Source of the DNA: Corythucha ciliata
Taxonomy: Eukaryota > Arthropoda > Insecta > Hemiptera > Tingidae
DNA: 64,000 nt
Reading direction: 5' to 3'
Assembly (NCBI GenBank): GCA_038030265.1
Contig: CM075937.1
Location: forward strand, 28,066,198 to 28,130,197
In this document: one piece after another, positions 55,689 to 64,000 of the stretch
Layout: every line of letters begins with the position of its first letter
Position numbering within the stretch: position 1 is the stretch's first letter
Translations under genes and position numbers: made by a program
Notes under the pieces: generated by a model
Databases searched by the model: none
Told to the model about the DNA's origin: nothing
What the model saw: only the letters and a program-made list of their open reading frames with translations

Positions 55689-55904
55689 AGTTGTAAGATT
55701 GTAGAGGAAATAAAAAATCGAACCCGTAAAATCACCACTGTTCACGACCAAAACTGCAACGGAAACTATCTGACTCCCTCTGAACAACCCTCAAGAAGAA
55801 GTTAGCGAGGTGAGACATGAATTTGGAAGGGTAGGGGATGGCCAGATGCAGCGTGTTCAAGCATGTTTTGCCGTTGCATATACGTCACGCCAGGAATTGA
55901 TGGG

Positions 55905-56727
55905 TTAATGAAATACACAGTGATGAATGACGAAAAGTCGTCTTTAAAGAGTACAAAATATTCAGCACCACCAAGGGATTTTGAGGGCATCTTACCGCGC
56001 ACATCCGAGTGGATTATCTCGCCTGGCCGTGTGGCTCTTTCAAAATTTCGATGAAAAGGCTTCCTTGTGGCCTTCCCGAGCTGACACCCTTCGCAAAAGT
56101 GTTCCTCTGTTCCGTTGACAGAAATGTTGTTGGCTCGGAGGGTTTCCTTCACCGACTTGAAACTCGGGTGGCCCAACCGCTCGTGCCACGTTTGTAAAGT
56201 TTCCAGTGCAGCGTTTGCCTGCTCATTCTGCATTTTGAAACACATAGCATAGCATCTATTGTTACGTTTAAATCCCAGAGCTACCAAACCCTTGTTGAAA
56301 ATGTTAATTTTTTCACTGTGGAAGGAAACTTTCAAACCTTTGCTAGTGGCCGCTCCCACTGAAAATAGATTTTTTTTCATGTCTGGAACGAATAAGACAT
56401 CTTCGAGGTAGCACGGCACCCACTTACTGTTACCTATATACGACAGCACATCCACCGTCCCGACCGCAGTGGCATTGACAAAGGAATTGTCCCCTATCTG
56501 AATAGGAATTTCGTCTTTAAGTACCTGAAGGGTGGTAAACCACTCCTTCCGAAAAGTTATATGTCGCGAGGAACCACTGTCCGCAAGTCAAATGTTTTCA
56601 CAACCCGATGCATTTAAATCGTTTTCTTCGGCTACCAAGGCTGTTTTCGAAACGCGCGTCTCCTTTTGTTTTACCCGTTTCCGGCACTCCCTTTTAAAAT
56701 GACCTTTCTCGTGACAGTAATACGGTA
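55905..56727 (-). pseudogene. Ty1/copia pol: zinc knuckle, protease, integrase start
   Basis: From 56727 down: zinc knuckle YYCHEKGHFKREC, a basic stretch, a stop codon near 56590, then LADSGSSRHIT (aspartic protease), then FVPDMKKNLFSV, then WHERLGHPSF and CEGCQLGK (pre-integrase and zinc site). HSDVRG and FKDDFSSFITVYF (integrase core) follow. It stops at the TTAA where the piggyBac is inserted and resumes at 53211. The gag part is lost at 56727, where the palindrome begins. The in-frame stop before the protease is the only break that I see. Confidence 0.9.
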
Positions 56728-58743
56728 GATTAGTGATGAGTCAGCAGCTCGATCCCCCCTAGGGGTTGGTCCCTATGATATTGTTATCAGCTATCTACAA
56801 TGGGGTTCGATCAGAAAAAATCATAGCTCTCGGGGGAAAAATAATTTAAAATATTTAGCGAAATATTTAACTATAACAACCTCTGGAAAAGATGCTCGGC
56901 GGAAGTGTTTCCATGAAAGGAAAGTGTTAAAAACAAGGTGCTGGGGGAGTAATATTGGAGAAAAGTGGTGAGACTCGGTGGCCTGGCCTTCATTCGGGAA
57001 GGCATCGTCGCTTAACGGAGCAAAACTGATGGTGAGGAGAGACTTATTAATTATAATTCAAAGTAAAGTTTCCATTTGGTATTAAAGGTTGATGTATTTC
57101 CTAAAGGGCATTGCCGTGGGGCTACAAAGGGCAGTAAAAATAAGGAAGAACGTGAAAGCCCTCGCCACGTCAAAGGTTGAGTTTAGCCCGTTATTTGATG
57201 GGATTAATTCTCCCATGGTCACTTTTAGGGGTGTTCAGGTGAAGTTTTTGTCGTTTTACTCGGCACTCGAGCGACCCTTTCTCAATTGGAGCTCACTTGC
57301 GTTTTAGCTATCTTCCCGTGCGTTCATCGTTTTTACTGTCTCGCCTACTGAAATTTCTTCTTGACCGGCTTGGATTTGACCTCTCTCTGGATTATTGATT
57401 TGTACTTGATTGCTTGTGACGGAACTGAAGTGCTTCTGCAGTTCTTGGATAATTGTCTTCGGCCTCGGCTGTCATCTCTCCTTCATTTGCGCATCTTGCA
57501 GGTAAGATATTTATTGTTTAATCGACTACGAAAAAAGCGTGATTCACTTTATGTGGGCAGTTTCGATGGCCTTTACGTTATAGATTCAAGGAATCGGCCT
57601 TCTTTAAAGTGGTTTCCGTCCCGCTAACGTCTATTTTTCGTTACAATGTAATTTATTTATCGATCAGAGGGGCCAAAATACCGAGATTCCTTCGGATTTT
57701 TGTCGAGAGATTTGTCGTACAACTCACAAACTACGCTTAGTATGAAAAATTGCTCTTATTAAACGTTAAAGTTCATCAATATCATGAGTGGAGTCAGGGT
57801 GACACATAGCCAAAATCCGCTGAGGCACTTTCGCGGGCCTGGTTCCTTTCAAAACCAAATTTGCGCAGAGCTGTTCCATTCAATAAGATATTCCGTGGAC
57901 TCGTCTCGTTCAAAACCAATCTTTCCGGCCTATAACCCGCGATAAAACTCAATTTCGTATGGGTTTCACAATTTCAAAAACGATTGTCGGAGAATCCGGC
58001 ACTTTTCAAGAACAAAATGTCAAAGACTTGAACCAGACGAAACCATTTTCGCGAAGTTCTTTTGTCCAAAAAAACCATTTCGCGAGTTACGCTTCAATAG
58101 AAACGCTGTTGACCAAGTGAAAAATTAATTTTGTGGAGTCGTCTGAACTCCGTGAAACAAAATAAAACAATAATTATGGGGCTGGCTGCTTGAAAAACAG
58201 AATTTTCCGCAGTTAGGTCAATGAAAACCAGTTCCACTGAATGGGTTCACCTCAAAAAAGTAATTTCGTTGGTTTTACTACTACATACATATAATTTCGC
58301 GACGTTGACAAAATAAATAAAAAATTTCCCGTCGTTGGCTCATTTTACGGTGCAATTTCAAGGGTCCAACTCCTTTCAAAAACAATATTTCGCTAAGTTG
58401 ACCCATTTAGATTTTCAATTTACATACAAGCTTAGCAGGATTTGCTCACCCAAAAAAACCATTTAGTAGGTTCAGGAGTCTCAAAAAACCACTAAGCACA
58501 AACTTTTTTCAGTCCCCTGTGTGAACACTAGTGTTTCTCTAAGATATTTAATGATGCTTTCATTTCAGGATAATATGGTGTACTGTTTTGCGCCGGGCTG
58601 CGACCATCACAGTGACAGACATCGCTGTAAGTTTTTCCGCATCCCTGCAAATACTCAGGAACAAAAAAAGATGGTTAACTCTGCTCAGGTACGATGTGTA
58701 CAGACAACTGTTAATTATTCTGTGGTTATATATATATTTTATA
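56688..58743. repeat. Palindrome, left arm (2056 bp)
   Basis: Each base n pairs with 117985-n in the right arm without net insertion or deletion. The outermost 40 bases are copia zinc-knuckle sequence. The arm contains a THAP exon, a possible first exon region (57000-57630; two open frames without motifs) and a degenerate array (57780-58500) of units like TTTCAAAAACAAATTTCGC. Apart from the THAP exon I recognise no gene. Confidence 0.95.
58575..58688 (+). pseudogene. THAP zinc-finger exon (left arm)
   Basis: After the acceptor TTTCATTTCAG, an ATG opens 38 codons with MVYCFAPGCDHHSD, KFFRIPANTQEQK and NSAQ, followed by a donor CAG/GTACGA. The spacing C-X4-C and the following F-RIP fit the first half of a THAP domain (C2CH zinc finger), found in THAP proteins and P-element transposases. 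The exon with the second Cys and His is not found downstream, because the arm ends 55 bases later. It is thus a stranded exon. It is mirrored at 59297-59410. Confidence 0.75.
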
Positions 58744-59241
58744 CAGGGTGGATCCGTATAAGTGTGACAAAAATATTTGGGTGAAACTACGTCGAAAGCG
58801 GGTTAAAATGGTACCTTCGGAAGTGTCCTACGTCGATCCGTTCCGGAGCTATGATTTTTGTCGTATTTAAAAAAGTAACCAGTGCTTGCCTTAAAAAATC
58901 CAAAAAGTGATGCCACTTTCAGAAACTACGGAACATTTCCTTTAGGATACAGGCCATTTTATTGCTTGAAATAATCGTCAACACCCAGAAATCTGGCCTT
59001 TTCCCATAAATTTACGTGGCCTCCATAATTTGTCCGTTTTACGAAAATTCGCTGTACCCAAATGGCTTCCTCTACAGACTTTCGATGTATCACAAAAACT
59101 TCTCCATCTTCGCCGTGTTCAAGGCTGCTTCAAGATATTTCGCTGGTAAATCTTGACTGTCGGAATGCTCACATTCATCCTCTGCGCATCTACGAATTGT
59201 TACTCTTCAATTTTATGGTCATTCTTGCTGGATCCACCCTG
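58744..59241. mobile_element. TA-flanked element at the palindrome centre, 498 bp
   Basis: Ends CAGGGTGGATCC / GGATCCACCCTG, TA on both sides. The interior is not palindromic (GTATAAGTGTGACAAAAAT and on) and resembles the repeats at 8637 and 3715. It belongs to the CAGGGTG class and lies exactly on the symmetry axis. Confidence 0.88.
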
Positions 59242-61297
59242 TATAAAATATATATATTACCATAGAATAATTAACAGTTGTCTGTACACATCGTACCTGA
59301 GCAGAGTTAACCATCTTTTTTTGTTCTTGAGTATTTGCAGGGATGCGGAAAAACTTACAGCGATGTCTGTCACTGTGATGGTCGCAGCCCGGCGCAAAAC
59401 AGTACACCATATTATCCTGAAATGAAAGCATCATTAAATATCTTAGAGAAACACTAGTGTTCACACAGGGGACTGAAAAAAGTTTGTGCTTAGTGGTTTT
59501 TTGAGACTCCTGAACCTACTAAATGGTTTTTTTGGGTGAGCAAATCCTGCTAAGCTTGTATGTAAATTGAAAATCTAAATGGGTCAAGTTAGCGAAATAT
59601 TGTTTTTGAAAGGAGTTGGACCCTTGAAATTGCACCGTAAAATGAGCCAACGACGGGAAATTTTTTATTTATTTTGTCAACGTCGCGAAATTATATGTAT
59701 GTAGTAGTAAAACCAACGAAATTACTTTTTTGAGGTGAACCCATTCAGTGGAACTGGTTTTCATTGACCTAACTGCGGAAAATTCTGTTTTTCAAGCAGC
59801 CAGCCCCATAATTATTGTTTTATTTTGTTTCACGGAGTTCAGACGACTCCACAAAATTAATTTTTCACTTGGTCAACAGCGTTTCTATTGAAGCGTAACT
59901 CGCGAAATGGTTTTTTTGGACAAAAGAACTTCGCGAAAATGGTTTCGTCTGGTTCAAGTCTTTGACATTTTGTTCTTGAAAAGTGCCGGATTCTCCGACA
60001 ATCGTTTTTGAAATTGTGAAACCCATACGAAATTGAGTTTTATCGCGGGTTATAGGCCGGAAAGATTGGTTTTGAACGAGACGAGTCCACGGAATATCTT
60101 ATTGAATGGAACAGCTCTGCGCAAATTTGGTTTTGAAAGGAACCAGGCCCGCGAAAGTGCCTCAGCGGATTTTGGCTATGTGTCACCCTGACTCCACTCA
60201 TGATATTGATGAACTTTAACGTTTAATAAGAGCAATTTTTCATACTAAGCGTAGTTTGTGAGTTGTACGACAAATCTCTCGACAAAAATCCGAAGGAATC
60301 TCGGTATTTTGGCCCCTCTGATCGATAAATAAATTACATTGTAACGAAAAATAGACGTTAGCGGGACGGAAACCACTTTAAAGAAGGCCGATTCCTTGAA
60401 TCTATAACGTAAAGGCCATCGAAACTGCCCACATAAAGTGAATCACGCTTTTTTCGTAGTCGATTAAACAATAAATATCTTACCTGCAAGATGCGCAAAT
60501 GAAGGAGAGATGACAGCCGAGGCCGAAGACAATTATCCAAGAACTGCAGAAGCACTTCAGTTCCGTCACAAGCAATCAAGTACAAATCAATAATCCAGAG
60601 AGAGGTCAAATCCAAGCCGGTCAAGAAGAAATTTCAGTAGGCGAGACAGTAAAAACGATGAACGCACGGGAAGATAGCTAAAACGCAAGTGAGCTCCAAT
60701 TGAGAAAGGGTCGCTCGAGTGCCGAGTAAAACGACAAAAACTTCACCTGAACACCCCTAAAAGTGACCATGGGAGAATTAATCCCATCAAATAACGGGCT
60801 AAACTCAACCTTTGACGTGGCGAGGGCTTTCACGTTCTTCCTTATTTTTACTGCCCTTTGTAGCCCCACGGCAATGCCCTTTAGGAAATACATCAACCTT
60901 TAATACCAAATGGAAACTTTACTTTGAATTATAATTAATAAGTCTCTCCTCACCATCAGTTTTGCTCCGTTAAGCGACGATGCCTTCCCGAATGAAGGCC
61001 AGGCCACCGAGTCTCACCACTTTTCTCCAATATTACTCCCCCAGCACCTTGTTTTTAACACTTTCCTTTCATGGAAACACTTCCGCCGAGCATCTTTTCC
61101 AGAGGTTGTTATAGTTAAATATTTCGCTAAATATTTTAAATTATTTTTCCCCCGAGAGCTATGATTTTTTCTGATCGAACCCCATTGTAGATAGCTGATA
61201 ACAATATCATAGGGACCAACCCCTAGGGGGGATCGAGCTGCTGACTCATCACTAATCTACCGTATTACTGTCACGAGAAAGGTCATTTTAAAAGGGA
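59242..61297. repeat. Palindrome, right arm (2056 bp)
   Basis: Exact-length inverse of 56688-58743 with few substitutions (for example near 59262-59270 and 59328). It ends with 40 bases of copia zinc-knuckle sequence in inverse orientation, then joins unrelated DNA at 61298. Confidence 0.95.
59297..59410 (-). pseudogene. THAP zinc-finger exon (right arm)
   Basis: Mirror copy of 58575-58688 with the same 38 codons and splice signals. Confidence 0.75.
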
Positions 61298-61465
61298 CGA
61301 CTTCTCGGAGACCTTCTGACTGGAAAAGTATTTCCATTTGGAATTTCCACTACTGGAAATTTTCCCCGTCAAACTTTTTAACTTGAAGACGATCCATTCT
61401 GTTAATGTCCGGAAGAACTTTGATTCCTAACCTCCGAGAACCACACAACCACGTGCACCCCAACT
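61298..61465. other. Unassigned DNA between palindrome and repeat
   Basis: 168 bp with no match noticed elsewhere in the window. Confidence 0.4.
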
Positions 61466-62029
61466 AAATCGTCAATGAGATCTTTCAAAATTATGATCTA
61501 CATATTTCTACAAATATATTCAAGTGATTATATAATTATATTCATTTTGGAATCTTCATCGGCGAGCTGCAATAATAAATAATACTGTTGAATTATTGTG
61601 GTGCAGCAGTACACAATTAACAGGGAGGTTTGATGACAGCATTATCATTTGAATTGTGGAAGACCGCGGTCGTAAGTCTGCGGTCCGCACCCCCGACGTC
61701 ACCCTGTTGTTGTCCGTCTTCGTTGTCACTGAGATTTATGGTACCCTGCGATATTCCATTAAATACAACATTATTATTGCCAACCTTTGTTTTAAATAGC
61801 TAATAACATTGTCTTACCATCTGGTGCCCCAACGAATTCATCGACGACGAAGACGGCGTTGGTGATGCGGGTGGTACTGGTACGTACCGCTCTAGGGGTG
61901 AAGGCGGTCTTCTGTTCTGTGGGTAAGGTGGCGGGGGGGGGGAGGGCTTTCAGCCGGAACGCTCCTGTGGCTCCCCCCACCGCTACTTGAGAAAGAATTA
62001 TCGAGAATCTTCGAGATTAAGAATATCGA
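61466..62029 (-). repeat. Exon-carrying dispersed repeat, copy 3
   Basis: Third copy, here joined to gypsy rather than copia sequence at 62029, and to unrelated DNA (61298-61465) on the other side. Its edges are the same as in copies 1 and 2, so it is an element in its own right. The poly-C run differs and shifts the frame. Confidence 0.82.
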
Positions 62030-63503
62030 AGTCTGGCAACTGTAAAATTGGGTTGTTCATGAGGAGTGATTTTAAAGTTTTAATAGCGTCTAAATATTCT
62101 TTATTTCTAGGGTCGATAATGGCATTACCTTTTGAGACGATGTTACGAAAAGTACGAAAATACTGAGTTGAATACTGAATAACTAAGCGTTTATTACGAG
62201 AGCAATTTACACAGAACATACCACGGTGATGGCCGGAGGTAGAGAGAGAGCAAGATAGAAAAACTGGAAGGCAGTGCATGCAGGCACCCCCACCATGCGT
62301 ACATACATCTATATAGAATCGATTACAATTCTCATGATAGAAAGCTAAACTCAACACCGTTCAACATAGAAGTGAGGGGTTTGGCAATCTTTGCGTAATT
62401 TTTGATCATTTTCCGGTAGTAACCGGTTAATCCTAGAAATTGTAAATTATTCTACAGCTTTTAATTTTTCAGGGTTTGGCTGAATACCTTTATCGGAAAT
62501 TATATGGCCTAAATATGCTAATTCCTTTTTAAAGAACTCAGTCTTGTCTAGTTAAATTTTGAGGTTGTGCGCCTGAAGCGTTTCGAAAACTTTCTTTAAG
62601 TGTTTTTTATGTTCTTCTAGGTTATCAGAATAGAAAATTATGCCATCCATGTAGACCAGTGTGTTTGTTACATGCGAAAAGACAAGATTCATGGCTCTCT
62701 GAAACGTTGGCGGAGCATTTTTTTTAAACCGAAAGGCATCCTTAAAAATTCGAAATGCCCATCTTCAGTACTAATTGCAGTCTTGGGTATCGAACTAGGG
62801 TCCATTTCAATCTGATGAAAGCCTGAGGCTAGATCAATGGCACCGAAGTATGTAGCTCTACCTATTTTTCCTAGAAGATCCTCAATTACAGGCAATGGGA
62901 ATCTATCATCTATTGTTTTCTCATTTAAGTTTCTGTAATCGATCACCATACGAATTTTCATTTTGCCGGAGGCATCTGCCTTTTTTGGTACTACCCAAAC
63001 AGGTGAATTGTAAGGGGAATTGGATTCGCAGATAATTTGGTTCTTTAAAAGTTTGCCAATTTCTATTTTTATGTCTTCCCGAAAAATTTGAGGATATCTA
63101 TAGTTTTTTGTATAAACTGGAATTTCATTTTCGTCTGTATCTTGTGTTTTAGTAAATTAGTGGCGGATGTTAAAATATCGCTTTCCCGTTTAATTATATT
63201 CGGGAACTCAGAAAGAAGTTCGGTTATAGTTCTCTTTTCTTCTTGATTCATATGCTCCATTCGAATTAAATTAGGAATTTCTTTCTTTATTTCTTCTAGT
63301 TTGTCTTTGTCTGTCTCTTCTTTGCTACTAAAATATTCGATTTCGTCTATTTCCATGGACTCGGGACAAATGGTCATAAGCTCTTGGGCGACGATCAAAC
63401 ATTTTACCTTATCTTTATCAAGATTATAGATTCCTTCTTTTACAGTATATTTATTATGTTCTATTCCACTAATCACTCCTTCTTTTAAATTATCCTTATT
63501 TAT
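62030..63503 (-). pseudogene. Ty3/gypsy pol: protease linker, RT and RNase H start
   Basis: Reading down the minus strand: a linker with RMEHMNQEEKRTITELLSEFP (about 63230), then IRMVIDYRNLNEKTI, IDLASGFHQIEMD and FEFLRMPFGLK of the reverse transcriptase (62961-62700), then the LVYMDGIIFYSDN region (the active-site YxDD position reads YMDG). LAYLGHIIS, KIAKPLTSML and LKSLLMNNPILQLPDF follow (to 62035). Frameshifts lie near 63110 and 62715, and an LTR sits at 62141-62356. The YMDG in place of YxDD and the breaks make it inactive. It ends at the exon-carrying repeat. Confidence 0.88.
62141..62356 (-). mobile_element. Probable solo LTR inside gypsy
   Basis: A 216-bp segment interrupts the gypsy frame. 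On the minus strand it starts TGTTGAGTTTAGC and ends CTTTTCGTAACA, so TG..CA. It contains AATAAA in its second half and a CTCTCTCTCT-type tract. No clear target duplication is found, so the boundaries are provisional. Confidence 0.6.
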
Positions 63504-63925
63504 AATTAGAAGCGTGCGTCTCTTATCTTTCGGAAGGCATTCGTGTTATCAGTTCAGTGTTTTCTCTATGAGAAGTGGAATAAATTTTAAGTTTTTCTTG
63601 CTTTTTCTACGAACAAGGTAATTTTGAAAGCTGAGGCATATCATGGGAGAATTCCGAGTCCACGGCTGAACTTGGGTCGAACCCTCCGACGAGGGCTCAC
63701 AGCTCTCCGAGCCTCTCCTTCACTTCAACTATCATCTAGAAGTTAAAAATGTGTTAATTTAATTCTACAACTAGCATACAATAAACCATAAAAGTATACG
63801 ATTTCAAAATTACCTTGTTCCTAGAAAAAGCGAGAAAAACTTAAAATTGATTCCACTTCTCACAGAGAAAACACTGAACTGATAACACGAATGCCTTCTG
63901 AAAGATAAGACGCACGCTTCTAATT
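63504..63925. mobile_element. Foldback MITE in gypsy, AATT-flanked
   Basis: The arms (AGAAGCGTGCGTCT.TTATC and inward, about 120 bp) are inverted at 63800-63921. AATT lies outside each arm and may be the target duplication. The gypsy protease-side frame (GLNIVELPI) resumes at 63926. Confidence 0.82.
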
Positions 63926-64000
63926 GGCAATTCCACAATATTAAGACCTTTTTCTAACAGGATTTTCTTTTCTTCTCCAGTGAAAGTAAAATCTAATTTG
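63926..64000 (-). pseudogene. Gypsy pol, upstream fragment
   Basis: Minus-strand frame LDFTFTGEEKKILLEKGLNIVELPI, typical of the region before the gypsy reverse transcriptase. It is separated from 63503 only by the MITE and runs off the window. Confidence 0.65.

Larger units (their letters stand above)
53212..55904. mobile_element. piggyBac transposon, 2.7 kb, nearly intact, TTAA duplication
   Basis: TTAA at 53208-53211 and 55905-55908 flanks termini CCCATTAA and CCCATCAA (complement). Subterminal palindromes GTGACATATATGTCAC lie at about 53512 and, as GTGACATATTTGTCAC, at 55511. One transposase gene fills the middle. It interrupts copia pol, and the copia frame matches exactly across the TTAA, so the insertion is clean. 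Confidence 0.95.

Noticed and set aside
57089..57627. Two 72- and 88-codon frames in the palindrome arm
   Set aside because: No motifs. They are identical in both arms only because the arms are identical. They could be parts of untranslated exons, but nothing shows it.
62141..62356. Target duplication for the solo LTR
   Set aside because: Flanking bases do not match for 4-6 bp on either strand, so I do not claim one.

Overview
This is a eukaryotic nuclear window, most likely from an arthropod (probably an insect). It is AT-rich, has introns with GT..AG borders, Pol III tRNA genes, and a mix of piggyBac, PIF/Harbinger, hAT, Tc1/mariner-type foldback, pogo-like, BEL/Pao, Ty1/copia and Ty3/gypsy elements. 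I find no conventional host gene that is complete. Almost everything I can name is mobile, derived from mobile DNA, or repeat. The species call is inference from the element families and is not firm.

Layout. Bases 1-10597 and 29931-42516 are two copies (A, B) of one segmental duplication. It carries a decayed piggyBac, an internally deleted BEL/Pao element, a large TA-flanked foldback element, a degenerate tandem array and a hAT element. Copy B has gained a satellite-bearing insertion (37333-39071) and a 277-bp foldback (41715-41991), and copy A shows the empty sites. Bases 10598-12362 and 45262-46913 hold complementary halves of a DNA transposon whose ends carry repeated 15-base motifs. Bases 12965-14409 are a PIF/Harbinger pseudogene, 14721-16464 a second decayed piggyBac, and 16741-21151 an almost intact 4.4-kb DNA transposon with perfect 28-bp inverted ends. 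Bases 21543-24433 and 49503-52269 are a second segmental duplication (C, D), cut in C by a 500-bp run of N. Bases 24934-29930 hold a pogo-like transposase, a tRNA-like gene between repeated modules, and several foldback elements.

Bases 42590-45260 form a nested zone. A satellite is interrupted by a hAT element with an 8-bp target duplication and by a head-to-head cluster of five nearly identical tRNA genes, itself bounded by an 11-bp direct repeat. Bases 52031-56727 are a copia pol gene split by a nearly intact, two-exon piggyBac transposon, which in turn carries a Harbinger-type MITE. Bases 56688-61297 are a giant palindrome with 2056-bp arms around a 498-bp TA-flanked element; each arm carries a THAP zinc-finger exon. 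The window ends in a gypsy pol remnant broken by an LTR and a foldback MITE.

How the parts relate. Few genes here act together in a pathway. The logic is historical: nested insertions, target-site duplications and the two segmental duplications give a relative order of events. The strongest candidates for something undescribed are the tRNA cassettes flanked by a shared inverted motif (43400-45000 and 26398-26547), the two transposon families with iteron-like subterminal repeats, the exon-carrying repeat present three times, and the alternating A-B satellite.
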